Shown here: positions 19,068-29,243 of the stretch, piece by piece
Numbering within the stretch: the first letter of the stretch is position 1
Layout: each line of letters starts with the position of its first letter
Source of the DNA: Archangium lansingense
GTDB lineage: Bacteria > Myxococcota > Myxococcia > Myxococcales > Myxococcaceae
Assembly (NCBI RefSeq): GCF_026626635.1
Contig: NZ_JAPNKA010000001.1
Coordinates: 13,146,001-13,210,000, forward strand
Length of the DNA stretch: 64,000 bases
Reading direction: 5' to 3'
The notes under the pieces: model-generated
Told to the model about the DNA's origin: nothing
Seen by the model: only the letters and a program-made list of their open reading frames with translations
Database searches by the model: none
Program-made: the position numbers and the translations under genes

Positions 19068-19360
19068 CTACAGGCCCGCCATCACTCCGCCATCCACCGT
19101 CATCACGCAGCCGTTCACGTACGAGGCCTCTTCCGACAACAGCCAGGCGATCGCCTTCCCACACTCCGCCGGCTCCCCCAGCCTCCCCATCGGAATCCTC
19201 GGCACGTAGTACTGCTCCTCCGCCTTCCTCGGCTCCCCCGGAGAGATCTTCTCCAGCAGCCCTTCCAGCATCGGCGTGCGGTGCGCTCCCGGGCACACCA
19301 CGTTCACCCGGACGCCCTTCCCCCCGTCACCAGCGCCACCTTGCCCGCGAGTCCCTTCAT
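19068..19360 (-). pseudogene. SDR oxidoreductase remnant with a large internal deletion
   Basis: From ATG 19360, which follows a GGGGGGAAC site, the frame reads MKGLAGKVALVTGG, the standard N-terminus of a short-chain dehydrogenase with its NAD-binding TGG. It then joins, with a frame change, to KGVRVNVVCPG...PMGRLGEPAECGKAIAWLLSEE...VMTVDGGVMAGL, the standard C-terminal third. Roughly 150 residues including the catalytic Ser-Tyr-Lys are missing. The gene is therefore a deletion pseudogene of a typical 250-residue SDR. The open part alone (19068-19307, 79 codons) should not be called as a protein. Confidence 0.85.
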
Positions 19361-19539
19361 CACTGTTCCCCCCTTGTCGTTGCGTCCGTAAGCCTCAAAC
19401 CCTACCCGCGCCCCCGCCCTCTACTGTCCGTCAGCCACCTTCCGGCACGGGCGAGCATCCCACTCCGCTTCTTCCGCTAACGAGGGTCGATCTGGGATAG
19501 ACTCTGGTGGAACACCCTGTCACGAGGGGAGGTAGAACC

Positions 19540-20004
19540 ATGTCGGTCCACGTCGGCGTCAACAAGCTGTCCGTGGTGACAGAGGACAGCAACGGCACCA
19601 CGGTGGCATTCCCGGACGTGTGCAAGACACCCAGCCCGGGTGGTCCCATCCCCATCCCGTACCCCAACATCGCGCGCTCGTCGGACACGGCGAAAGGCAC
19701 CAAGAAGGTTTCCGTCAAAGGCAAGCCCGTGTGCGTGAAGGACTCCAATTTCAGCACCAGCACGGGAGACGAAGCGGGCACCGCCGGTGGAGGCGTGGCC
19801 TCGGGCAAGACCAAGGGAAAGGCCGAGTTCGTCAACTACTCCTTCGACGTGAAGTTCGAGGGGAAGAACGTCGCCCGGGCGTTCGACCTGATGCTCCACA
19901 ACGACAAGAACACGCCGCCCTTTCCCGTCATGCAGGGGCCTGTCGTTGCGCTGGGCAAGAGCACCGGCAAGCCGAAGTGCCTCGTGTGCGACCATGATGT
20001 CTGA
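19540..20004 (+). CDS. DUF4150 / PAAR-like protein
   Basis: The product has 154 residues from ATG 19540, which follows GGGGAGGT. It shows the DUF4150 pattern: short beta strands and Gly/Pro turns with VAFPDVCKTPSPGGPIPIPYPNIA near residue 25, SVKGKPVCVKDSNF in the middle, and a C-terminal CLVCDHDV. PAAR-like proteins of this family sharpen the VgrG spike tip of the type VI secretion system or are fused to effectors. Here it opens a run of same-strand genes (TIGR02270, nuclease, immunity-like) characteristic of T6SS effector cassettes. Cys near the end could bind a metal, which is inference. No secretion signal is expected. Confidence 0.85.
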   Translation: MSVHVGVNKLSVVTEDSNGTTVAFPDVCKTPSPGGPIPIPYPNIARSSDTAKGTKKVSVKGKPVCVKDSNFSTSTGDEAGTAGGGVASGKTKGKAEFVNYSFDVKFEGKNVARAFDLMLHNDKNTPPFPVMQGPVVALGKSTGKPKCLVCDHDV

Positions 20005-20045
20005 CCCGGAGCGACAGAGCCCCTGGGTAGAAATCCATCAGGACC

Positions 20046-21362
20046 ATGACCGCGAGAGCTGACCTTCCCCTTCTCTGGGACATCTACGAGGAGTACCTGG
20101 ACGAAGCGGAGTTCCTCTGGAGCCAATGGGAGCGGATGCTCGTCTCTCCCGACGACTGGCTGCACGAGGTGGAGGAGCGCGAGGAGCGGCTGTTCGCGCT
20201 CCTGGACGGGCTGGTGCTCGGCGGGTCCCCGGTGGCGGAACGGTTGCTGGTACCCGCCCTCGAAGCGGACGTGCCAGCACGCGTCTCCGTGGCGGCGTTC
20301 GCGCTCGCCAGCGGAGAAGTCCCCACCTCCACGGAGGCCCTGCGGACAGCCCTGAAGGAGGACGCTCCGGCGTCCCTGGCCGCCATTCAACGGGCGCTCG
20401 AGCTGCTCGCCCGCGAAGCGCTGCCAGCATGGCTCCCCTCCCTGCTCGGGGCTCCCTCCCCCGCGCTGCGAGCCCTCGCCATCGACCTGCTGGGCCAGCA
20501 CGGCGCGGTTCCTCCCCAGGTGCTGTCGGAGAGCCTCACGCACGAGGAGCCCCGGGTGGTCCACGCGGCCCTGCGCGCGATGAGCCGCTCACGGACCAGA
20601 CTCGACCGGGCGGCACTGGAGCGTTTGCTGGCGTCGCCTCACCCCGAGGTGCGGGATGCCGCCCTCGTCGCCGGACTCCTCCAGGGACACCGGGCGTCCT
20701 GGAGTACCTGCCTGGCGACGATGGGCGCCCCGGAGGGGAAGCTCTCCCGGCTGCTGGTCGCCATGGGGGCAGACGAGCATGAGCTCGGAAAGCGCCTGGC
20801 CCTGCTCGATACGCCGAAGCTGCGCCAGGATGTGCTGTGGGCGCTCGGCTTCAGTGGCCGCCAGGCCGCCGCGGATGCCTGTGTCGCGCTCATGGAGGAC
20901 GAGTCCTCGGCCGCACTGGCCGCGGAGGCGTTCTGCGCCATCACGGGTCTGCGTCTCGACCAGGGGCTCGCGGTGGAGCGCCCCGAGCCATCCGAGGAGC
21001 TCCCCCCTCTCGAGGAGGAGAACCTCGACGCGTCGCTCGAGCCCTCCGCCGAGGATGCGCTGCCTCTCCCGGATGCGCCCGCGGTGGCGCGATGGTGGAA
21101 GGAAGCCCGTCCGCGCTTCGATGCCCGTCAGCGCTACCTGGGTGGTGAAGTCCTGAGTACGGAGGTCCTGCTGGAATCCCTCGAGCGCGCGCCCATGCGG
21201 CGTCGGCACGCGCTGTCGCTCGAGGTGATGATTCGCAGCAGAGGGATGGTGCAGTTGCCCACCCGGCTCTTCGCGCGCCAGCAGAAGGATGCACTGCGAG
21301 CGCTCCGCGCGGCACCTCCCGTGCGGCTCATCCGCTCCATCACGGACGGCATCACGGCCTGA
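20046..21362 (+). CDS. TIGR02270-like HEAT-repeat protein
   Basis: The product has 438 residues. An N-terminal segment with DIYEEYLDEAEFLWSQWERML is followed by a run of helical repeats rich in LL, AALR and SPHPEVRDAALVAGL, typical of HEAT-type repeats, and an acidic stretch (SEELPPLEEENLDASLEPS) near residue 330. I assign the TIGR02270 family from the opening LWDIYEEYLDEAEFLW and the C-terminal RRRHALSLEVMIRSRGMVQLPTRLFARQQ segment. The family is known mainly from T6SS-associated loci next to DUF4150 proteins, but its function is not established; it may help load or fold effectors. It begins 41 bp after the PAAR-like gene. Confidence 0.8.
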   Translation: MTARADLPLLWDIYEEYLDEAEFLWSQWERMLVSPDDWLHEVEEREERLFALLDGLVLGGSPVAERLLVPALEADVPARVSVAAFALASGEVPTSTEALRTALKEDAPASLAAIQRALELLAREALPAWLPSLLGAPSPALRALAIDLLGQHGAVPPQVLSESLTHEEPRVVHAALRAMSRSRTRLDRAALERLLASPHPEVRDAALVAGLLQGHRASWSTCLATMGAPEGKLSRLLVAMGADEHELGKRLALLDTPKLRQDVLWALGFSGRQAAADACVALMEDESSAALAAEAFCAITGLRLDQGLAVERPEPSEELPPLEEENLDASLEPSAEDALPLPDAPAVARWWKEARPRFDARQRYLGGEVLSTEVLLESLERAPMRRRHALSLEVMIRSRGMVQLPTRLFARQQKDALRALRAAPPVRLIRSITDGITA

Positions 21363-21427
21363 AGTGCCCGGCACGAATCACGACGACCTTCCGTGATAGG
21401 CTCGGCCGCTCTGTCAGCGAGGTTCCC

Positions 21428-22204
21428 ATGGGCAAGAAGAGGAAACGCTCAGACCAGCACCTGACCGATATCGAGGACTTTCCGGACAAGCACAAGCCAG
21501 CCTGTCTCAACGCCCATCACGGCGCCTACACGGATGGGAACACTTGCAGCTACCGCTGGCAGGGCTACCTCAAGGCCAAATCGGACACGGGGTCCTACAC
21601 CTGGCCAAAGGACTACGGCCTCCAACCGCCCAGCGGTCAGAACTGGAACATCGGGCATCCAGGCAACTTCCAGGACAAGTGCACCGTGCCGTACTGGCAC
21701 GAGTCCCACCACATCATCCCCCATGCGGAATTGACGAATGCCATCGCGTGGGTGGGGGGAGATGCACCCAAGGCGAGTGAAATCAAGCTGACGGTCCGCG
21801 GGGGGCTGCTGGATGAGGCCTACATCCTCAATGATCAGATCAACATGATCATCCTGCCGATGCTGGCGCTCCATGCGCGAGCCGTGGGGCTCCCCAAGCA
21901 CCGCATGACTCCCACCACCTTCCACCATTCGGCCTACAGCAAGGTAGTCCTGAAACAGGTCAAGGACATCTTCCAGCCGATGCAGGAGAAGGCCAGCAAG
22001 CACGAGCTGCCCGACTATGTCCAGTCGAAGAAACAGCTCGAGGCACTCTCCAAGAGCCTCTACGAGCAGATCAAATCAGCCGGTCAGTTGATGAAGAAGG
22101 GCGTGATGGCGGGTGACTCCCTCGATGACGTCAAGGAGAACCACCTGCTCGCCAAGCCGCCCCCCAAGAGCACCAGGACCTCCATCAACGACCCCCTGAC
22201 GTGA
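21428..22204 (+). CDS. AHH-type nuclease, putative T6SS effector
   Basis: The product has 258 residues. The nuclease motif HESHHIIPHAEL (residues 91-102), NMIILP near 139-144 and HHSAY at 166-170 match the AHH group of the HNH/endonuclease VII fold, where the first HH and later H and Asn/Tyr ligate a metal and cleave DNA or RNA. The N-terminus is Lys/Arg-rich with cysteines (C26, C40, C85). No signal peptide is visible. The position after PAAR-like and TIGR02270 genes and before immunity-like genes supports effector status. Substrate (DNA or RNA) cannot be told from sequence. Its ATG at 21428 has only a weak GAGG-like site. Confidence 0.82.
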   Translation: MGKKRKRSDQHLTDIEDFPDKHKPACLNAHHGAYTDGNTCSYRWQGYLKAKSDTGSYTWPKDYGLQPPSGQNWNIGHPGNFQDKCTVPYWHESHHIIPHAELTNAIAWVGGDAPKASEIKLTVRGGLLDEAYILNDQINMIILPMLALHARAVGLPKHRMTPTTFHHSAYSKVVLKQVKDIFQPMQEKASKHELPDYVQSKKQLEALSKSLYEQIKSAGQLMKKGVMAGDSLDDVKENHLLAKPPPKSTRTSINDPLT

Positions 22205-22225
22205 TGCACAACAGGAGAACGTGAG

Positions 22226-22819
22226 ATGAGTTTCCGAGAGCTCGATACCATGGGAGACATCAACAACCTGGACCTCTGCTATCTCGATGACTTCGTCGAG
22301 GGCATCAAGATCCAGTCCTGGCGCGTCGGAAGAGGGGTGCGCGTGGGGGAGCTGTACCCGGAAGACGCGAAGATCCTCATGCGTCCCGAGAATCCGGGGG
22401 TCCAGCTCTCCTCGCTCCTGGGCAACAGCGAGAGCATGTTGGTCGCCTCCAGGGATTTCAGGGAGGCCATCGAGAAGCTCTGCGCCAACGTGGAGATCGA
22501 ATATCTGCCCTTCACGCTCTACGACCACCACAAGCGGCCCTACAGCCGCGACTACTGCATCATCAATCCGATCGGCACGTTCGACTGTCTCGACCTCAAG
22601 GCCAGCGACATCGTCTGGGACACGGAGAAGCCGGATAACATCTTGCGCATCGAGGAGGCCGTGCTGGATCGTGAGAAGACCCGGGCGGCCCCCCAGCTCT
22701 TCCGTCTGAAAGAAAGCCCGCATACGTACGTGGTGGGGCTGGATCTCGCGAAGGAGATGCAGCAGCGCAAGCTGACCAACGTCTTCTGGACCCGTCTGCG
22801 CTTCAACGACGAGCTGTAA
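22226..22819 (+). CDS. Imm11-like immunity protein
   Basis: The product has 197 residues, starting after an AGGAGAAC site. The pattern DYCIINPIGTFDCLDLKASDIVWD and HTYVVGLDLAKEMQQRKLTNVFW resembles the Imm11 (DUF1629) immunity family. Immunity proteins sit next to polymorphic toxins and block them. It starts 21 bp after the AHH nuclease gene, so it is the likely cognate antitoxin. No export signal is visible. The match is from memory of the family pattern. Confidence 0.72.
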   Translation: MSFRELDTMGDINNLDLCYLDDFVEGIKIQSWRVGRGVRVGELYPEDAKILMRPENPGVQLSSLLGNSESMLVASRDFREAIEKLCANVEIEYLPFTLYDHHKRPYSRDYCIINPIGTFDCLDLKASDIVWDTEKPDNILRIEEAVLDREKTRAAPQLFRLKESPHTYVVGLDLAKEMQQRKLTNVFWTRLRFNDEL

Positions 22820-22831
22820 GCGGCGCCCTCC

Positions 22832-23605
22832 ATGAACACGGAATTCCTTCCAGCCTTCGTCGAGGACGCACTCGAGGAGAACCGCGCCCTGGTGCCAGCC
22901 CTCCAGCGCGGGAGGGCATCCGTGGGGCAGGTGCTCGCCTTCTGCCACAACTTCCGGATCGCCGGCATCGGGAAGCTGTTCCTCACGGATGACCCCGAGC
23001 CTCTCCGCTGGCACCTGCACCAGAGCGGCGCTGCCTTCGCACACTTTCTTGGCGAACCCGGCCAGGAGCCGCCGCCAGGCAGCAAGCTCCACCCCTTCTT
23101 CGATGCCGTCGCCGCCGGGGACTTCTCCTCCGCGGAGAAGATGGCCCGTCATGCGAGACGCTCCTGGGCTCGCGGATTCGAATACGAGGAGGACTTCCTC
23201 TTCGTCGAGCTCCTGATGCAGCACTTCTTCCTGGGGAGCCCCCCCGAGGCCTGCCAGAAGCTTCTCCTCCGGTATGAGGAAGCGCTGCAGGGCGCGGACG
23301 ACACGCGCCTGCCGGTGTGCAGGGCGTTGCTGGACTCGGACTCGCGCGCCTTCGACGAGGCCCTTGGCCTATACCTCGAGGATCGCAGCCTCCGCTTCGA
23401 GCTGGTGGCCTCACGGCAGACCCAGCCCCCTGCCCTGCTGCTGACCGAGCGTCATTTCTCGGTGGTCGGTCTCGCGCTGCTCCAACTGGCGGAGCGCAAG
23501 CACCTGGAGACCGCTTCGGACCATCTCCATGTGCCGTCCACGGCGCGGGCATTGACGGGAGCTCAGCCCTTCCGTCCGGATTCCTGGGCCCACATCTCCA
23601 CGTAG
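22832..23605 (+). CDS. Imm49-like helical immunity protein
   Basis: This 257-residue protein is wholly helical in appearance. HLHQSGAAFAHFLG..PGSKLHPFFDAVAAGDFSSAEKMARHARRSW and YEEDFLFVELLMQHFFLG resemble the Imm49 family found beside polymorphic toxins, often in myxobacteria. It begins 12 bp after the Imm11-like gene. Two immunity-like genes for one nuclease could mean a second, lost toxin, or protection against relatives' toxins. The assignment is from pattern memory, so moderate. No signal peptide. Confidence 0.65.
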   Translation: MNTEFLPAFVEDALEENRALVPALQRGRASVGQVLAFCHNFRIAGIGKLFLTDDPEPLRWHLHQSGAAFAHFLGEPGQEPPPGSKLHPFFDAVAAGDFSSAEKMARHARRSWARGFEYEEDFLFVELLMQHFFLGSPPEACQKLLLRYEEALQGADDTRLPVCRALLDSDSRAFDEALGLYLEDRSLRFELVASRQTQPPALLLTERHFSVVGLALLQLAERKHLETASDHLHVPSTARALTGAQPFRPDSWAHIST

Positions 23606-23656
23606 GCGCCACTCCCGGCGTGTCCCAGGACGTCCCGGCTGAAGGTCCATCTCTCC

Positions 23657-24757
23657 ATGCGACTGAGCATCAACAGCCTGGGCATGATTTCCTCCCTCGG
23701 GTTCGGCGCGATTGCTTCATGTGCCGCCATCCGGGCCGGCCTCTCCCGGCCTCGGGAATGCCCCTCCTTCACCGTGTTGGATCCAACGGTGCACGAGCTC
23801 GTCCCCGTGGTCGGCCGCCCCATCCGAGGCTACACGGAAGGATTCAGCCAGACCGGTCTCTGGCTGCGGCTGGCACGTGGATGCGTCCTGGACCTGCTCC
23901 AGCAGGAAGGAATTCCAAACGCCTCGGACACGGGTTTCTGGCGAAGGACAGGGCTCATGGTGGTCCTGCCCTCATTCGAGAGCGAGCGCTTCCCGAACGA
24001 GAAGTCTGCTTCACCCGAGGCCCTCTACGACGCCCTCCTCCAGCGGCTGCTCACGGTGCTGAGGCTTCCACTGCAACGAGTGCATGCGGAGATCCTGGCC
24101 CTGGGCCATGCGGGAGTCATCACCGCCGTGCAGCAGGCCCGGCGGCGGATGGCCGCCACGGGACTCGAGCGGCTCCTCGTCCTCGCGGTGGACTCCTACC
24201 TGGATGGACCAACGCTGCAATGGTTGGCCGCTGCCAGGAGACTCAAGGCGGGAGATGTCCCCTACGGACTGATTCCGGGCGAAGCAGGCGCCTGTTTCAT
24301 GCTGGAGACCGAGGCCAGCCTGCGACAAAGGCAACTCCCCCCGCGGGTCTTCGTCGAAAGCACCGCGCTCGGAATCGAGGAGAGGCACCGCTTCCAGCAG
24401 GAGCCCAACAATGGAATGGGCCTCGCCAGGGTCCTTCAGGAAGCCCTGGAGACAGCCTCACCCGGCAAGCCCTTCCAGGGAGACATCATCTGCGACCTCA
24501 ACGGGGAGAACTGGAGAGCTCGGGAGTTGGGGAACGCCTGGGTCCGGGCTCGCGGCCAGTTGGGGGAAGACGTTCGCATCATCGCGCCCGCCGAGTCGCT
24601 GGGGGAGACCGGGGCCGCGAGCGGCGCGGTAGGCGTCTGCGTCGCCGTCCGCTCCTTGAGCCGACGGTACTCCCGTACCGGACAGGTCGTGCTGTTATCG
24701 AGCGCCGAGCCAGGGCAGGTGGGCGCCATGGTGCTCGGACGCGCGGACAAGGCCTGA
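23657..24757 (+). CDS. Ketosynthase/thiolase-like protein lacking catalytic residues
   Basis: The product has 366 residues. It has the thiolase-fold layout of beta-ketoacyl-ACP synthases: LGMISSLGFGAIASCAAIRAG at the N-terminus, a helix after ILALGHAGVITAVQQARRRM where the nucleophile elbow should be, LERLLVLAVDSY, LIPGEAGACFMLET, and a C-terminal GETGAASGAVGVCVA. The Cys expected at the elbow is absent and the His of the usual GHT motif is replaced by Glu, so condensing activity is unlikely. Proteins like this occur next to DUF4150 and TIGR02270 in T6SS cassettes. It ends this cassette, 51 bp after the Imm49-like gene. Acyl binding or scaffolding is inference. Confidence 0.7.
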   Translation: MRLSINSLGMISSLGFGAIASCAAIRAGLSRPRECPSFTVLDPTVHELVPVVGRPIRGYTEGFSQTGLWLRLARGCVLDLLQQEGIPNASDTGFWRRTGLMVVLPSFESERFPNEKSASPEALYDALLQRLLTVLRLPLQRVHAEILALGHAGVITAVQQARRRMAATGLERLLVLAVDSYLDGPTLQWLAAARRLKAGDVPYGLIPGEAGACFMLETEASLRQRQLPPRVFVESTALGIEERHRFQQEPNNGMGLARVLQEALETASPGKPFQGDIICDLNGENWRARELGNAWVRARGQLGEDVRIIAPAESLGETGAASGAVGVCVAVRSLSRRYSRTGQVVLLSSAEPGQVGAMVLGRADKA

Positions 24758-24922
24758 CTCCGGCGCTGTCCATCGCGGACCGGGCCGCTCCCTCCCCCCC
24801 CACTGTCCGTTAGCAATCAAAACGCTGCATCCTGAGTGAACCATTACAGCCCACCTCCCTGCGCCTACACGGCGGGGTGGGAGACAATGTCCTGAACCGA
24901 TCCGCACCCAACCAGGTGGGGG

Positions 24923-26877
<1,955 letters not shown>

Positions 26878-26878
<1 letters not shown>

Positions 26879-26989
26879 TGCCCAAGTCACCCACCCCTCG
26901 TCCGAGCGCACGCAAAGGGACGGCGGAAGAAGATCCTCAAGCAGATTGAGCGTGCGCGGAAGAAGCTGAAGGATGGCTTTGACCCATGA
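26878..26989 (+). pseudogene. Possible small Lys/Arg-rich ORF with a frameshift
   Basis: An ATG overlaps the kinase stop codon (TAATG). It reads MPKSPTPRPSARK and then, after one base shift within the AAAGGGA run at about 26917, RRKKILKQIERARKKLKDG to TGA at 26989. The unshifted frame instead stops after 23 codons. The basic helix looks coding-like, but the ORF is too short to be sure. It sits at the left edge of the segment between the two 28-bp repeats. Confidence 0.25.
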
Positions 26990-27016
26990 AAATCTCTGGT
27001 CACCGTGAGTCGTGAT

Positions 27017-27418
27017 TCAACCCTCGGCTCGCGAGGGAGGAGGCGCGGGGTTCTGGGCGGCGAACTCGGCCACGGTGTCCAGGTACCTCTGAATGGCATT
27101 CAGGTGCGCTCCTCCGCATTCGGAGAGATACCTCTTGTGCCAGCCCTCCGTGGAGAGTTCCCGTCTGAAGAGCCAGTCATTGAATGCCTCGTACCAGGGG
27201 TCCTCCATGCCATGGTACCGGCAGCAGGCCCGATAGCCGGTCTCGAAAGCGGCCACGGCCTGGGTCGTCTCCATTCCCCCGAAGAAGACCCCCAGGGGCC
27301 TGCCGCGCGCATGCTCGGACCGGACGCGCAGCAGGACATCAATGAGGGACACGAAGCGCCCGCGCCACTCCTCAGGAAGCGGCACGACTTTAACAACGGT
27401 TTCCGAGCCACGGGTCAT
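27017..27418 (-). CDS. Hypothetical 133-residue protein
   Basis: This 133-residue soluble protein begins at ATG 27418, which overlaps the stop of the upstream frame as ATGA, indicating coupled translation. It contains VVKVVPLPEEWRGRFVSLIDVLLRVR and YRACCRYHGMEDPWYEAFNDWLFR, with no motif that I recognise, and no signal peptide. It is the last gene of a small minus-strand operon inside the repeat-flanked segment. A companion or immunity-type role is possible but unsupported. Confidence 0.7.
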   Translation of the reverse strand: MTRGSETVVKVVPLPEEWRGRFVSLIDVLLRVRSEHARGRPLGVFFGGMETTQAVAAFETGYRACCRYHGMEDPWYEAFNDWLFRRELSTEGWHKRYLSECGGAHLNAIQRYLDTVAEFAAQNPAPPPSRAEG

Positions 27419-28030
27419 AGGTCGTCCAGACTGTTCAGCACCGCGGAGGTGATCTTCATTCCCTCTTCCGTCACGAGGCGACGGATGTACTCGTCCTCCG
27501 ACAGCCCCTGTGGCCCGGTGAAGGCATCGTAGATCTTGTTCTGCAGACGCACAGCGACGTGCAAGCTCAAGTCGGAGAGCTGAACCGTGCTGCGTGGCTC
27601 ACCCGCGCATCTCGAAGGCGATGTATTTCGAGCCTTGTGACGTGAACCGGATGAACTCGGGCTTGCCTCCGAGCTGCTGGAACGCCATGGAGATGCGCCG
27701 GGCCACCTCGATGCAGGGTCCTGGCCTGCGATTCTCGGCGACGAAGGCAAGTTCCAAGAGCCGCAACCACTGCGGGATGGCCTGCCTCCCGGTTTCCAAC
27801 TGGTAGAGCGCGATGGCCTTCTGGATTTCCCCTCTGGCGAGCATCGCCAGCATCTGGGCCCGGACTGTGTCCGTTGCCTGGAGCACGGACTGGGAAATTC
27901 GCAGAGGCTGGGTGAAAGCCTGAGCCATGTAGAGTTGCTGCACCCGTGCTGCCGAATGCTGCGCCACCGGCCCAGCAGCGGCAGCTGTCGTTGCAAGCAG
28001 CACGAGAAATCCGAACAGACGAGCAAGCAT
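27415..28030 (-). pseudogene. Exported protein gene, probably interrupted by a 1-nt frameshift
   Basis: From ATG 28030 the frame encodes a signal peptide (MLARLFGFLVLLATTAAAAG), then a helical domain ending KYIAFEMRG and a stop at 27599. Deleting one G in the GGG at 27602-27604 (plus-strand CCC) joins it to ...GEPRSTVQLSDLSLHVAVRLQNKIYDAF...SAVLNSLDDL in the next frame, which stops at 27415 with an ATGA overlap onto the following gene. The restored product would have about 204 residues. Alternatively these are two genes, the second starting at TTG 27570 without a ribosome site. I recognise no family. Confidence 0.6.
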
Positions 28031-28114
28031 TCATCCCTCGACGATGGGCTCGTGAGCCCTCTATGTAGGACAAGCCGCTCCCGGGCGGCAACCACCGCCC
28101 CGTCGGAGCCCGCC

Positions 28115-28142
28115 CTCCGGTGGGAAGGTGACCATCGCGTAA
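28115..28142. repeat. 28-bp direct repeat, copy 2
   Basis: This is an exact second copy of the kinase gene's 3' end (26851-26878). It includes the TAA but follows non-coding sequence. Together the copies frame a cassette with genes on the opposite strand. It looks like the footprint of an integration or a duplication event; no integrase is in the segment. Confidence 0.9.
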
Positions 28143-28193
28143 CGGGCCTCACGGCGCGGGCCCGTCCGTGATAACTCCCCGCCGATACCTCTT

Positions 28194-28916
28194 ATGTCCT
28201 CCCCGACATCCGGCTCCGAGCCCCAGTCTTCCACCGTGCCCCCGCGGGTGCAGCGCGTGGCCCTGTACGCTGTGGTCTCCGGCCTCACTCCCCTCATCCC
28301 CGTCCCCTTCCTCGACGAGTACGCGCTGCGCCGCGTGCGCGAGCGCATGGTTCGCACCATCCTCCGCGAGTACTCCTTCTCCCCGCCGGACCGCACGGTG
28401 ACGGTGCTCGCCGGCCTCCACCCGCGCGAGGGCAGCCGCCTGCAGCAGTTCGCCAGCAAGACGGCCCTCATCTCCCTCCGCCTCACCTGGCGCAAGGCCT
28501 ACAAGCGGCTGGCCACCGCCCTGTGGGTGAAGGACTGCGTGGACATGGCCTCCGTCTCCCTGCACCACGGCTACCTGCTACAGCACGCGCTCGAGCGGGG
28601 AGACCTCGACGCCACCCGGCTCGCCACCGAGGACACCCCACGCCGCGTGCACGATGCCATCGACGCCGCCTGCAAGGAGTTGGACGCGCGCCCCGTCAAC
28701 CAGGTGCTGCGCCGCCTCTTCGCCGGCAGCCGGTTGCTGCTCGCCGAGCTCTCCAAGGCCCTCGAGCATTGGAATGGTGCTCCCCGCACTCCCATGGAGG
28801 GCGAGGACCAGGAAGTGGCTTCCCTCGCCGAGCGGCTCGCCGCGGCCATGTGGGAAGAGCGCGGCTATTTCCAGTCGCTCGAGTCCCTCTACGCCAAGCA
28901 CCTCAAGGCCCGCTGA
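28194..28916 (+). CDS. Hypothetical 240-residue helical protein
   Basis: The product has 240 residues. It shows an early amphipathic stretch with VSGLTPLIPVPFLDEYALRRVRERMVRTILREY, then helical sequence, RLTWRKAYKRLATALWVKDCVDMAS and a C-terminal LAERLAAAMWEERGYFQSLES. The phrase TPLIPVPFLDE recalls small membrane-associated proteins of the DUF697/EcsC kind, but I cannot assign one. It has no signal peptide. It starts 51 bp after repeat copy 2, so it would originally have lain just behind the kinase gene if the intervening cassette were inserted. Confidence 0.65.
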   Translation: MSSPTSGSEPQSSTVPPRVQRVALYAVVSGLTPLIPVPFLDEYALRRVRERMVRTILREYSFSPPDRTVTVLAGLHPREGSRLQQFASKTALISLRLTWRKAYKRLATALWVKDCVDMASVSLHHGYLLQHALERGDLDATRLATEDTPRRVHDAIDAACKELDARPVNQVLRRLFAGSRLLLAELSKALEHWNGAPRTPMEGEDQEVASLAERLAAAMWEERGYFQSLESLYAKHLKAR

Positions 28917-29031
28917 CAGCTCCCACTGCTCCGTGACGGCCTTCCCTTCCCTCCGTCACGGGATGGCCCATAGCCAGACAGAATATTCCAGCGCGTTGAC
29001 TTGAACCTGGAATTCCAGAAAAAGGAATTCC

Positions 29032-29139
29032 ATGCGCCCCCCGTCGTCCCGCGCGAAGCGCCGCGGCCCGCACACCTTCGCCTTGTTGCTGTTGCTCACC
29101 ACGCGCACTGGTGACGGCCCCAACGCCTGCTGGCTGTAG
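29032..29139 (+). CDS. Small 35-residue ORF with strong ribosome site
   Basis: An AAGGA lies 6 bases before ATG 29032. The product is MRPPSSRAKRRGPHTFALLL followed by hydrophobic and Thr/Arg residues, ending with a Trp-Leu and TAG at 29139. A basic N-terminus plus a short hydrophobic core resembles a tiny membrane peptide or leader. No repeat or attenuator hairpin was found after it, and the next gene starts about 105 bp later. Real or chance cannot be decided without expression or conservation data. Confidence 0.3.
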   Translation: MRPPSSRAKRRGPHTFALLLLLTTRTGDGPNACWL

Positions 29140-29243
29140 CAGTCGCAGCACCGGGGCGGGGGCGGTGTCTGCTCGTGTCGCCGCCTCCGCCCTTCTGCCT
29201 TAGAATCCGACACTACGGGTCATCCAACCTGGTGGGATACATC

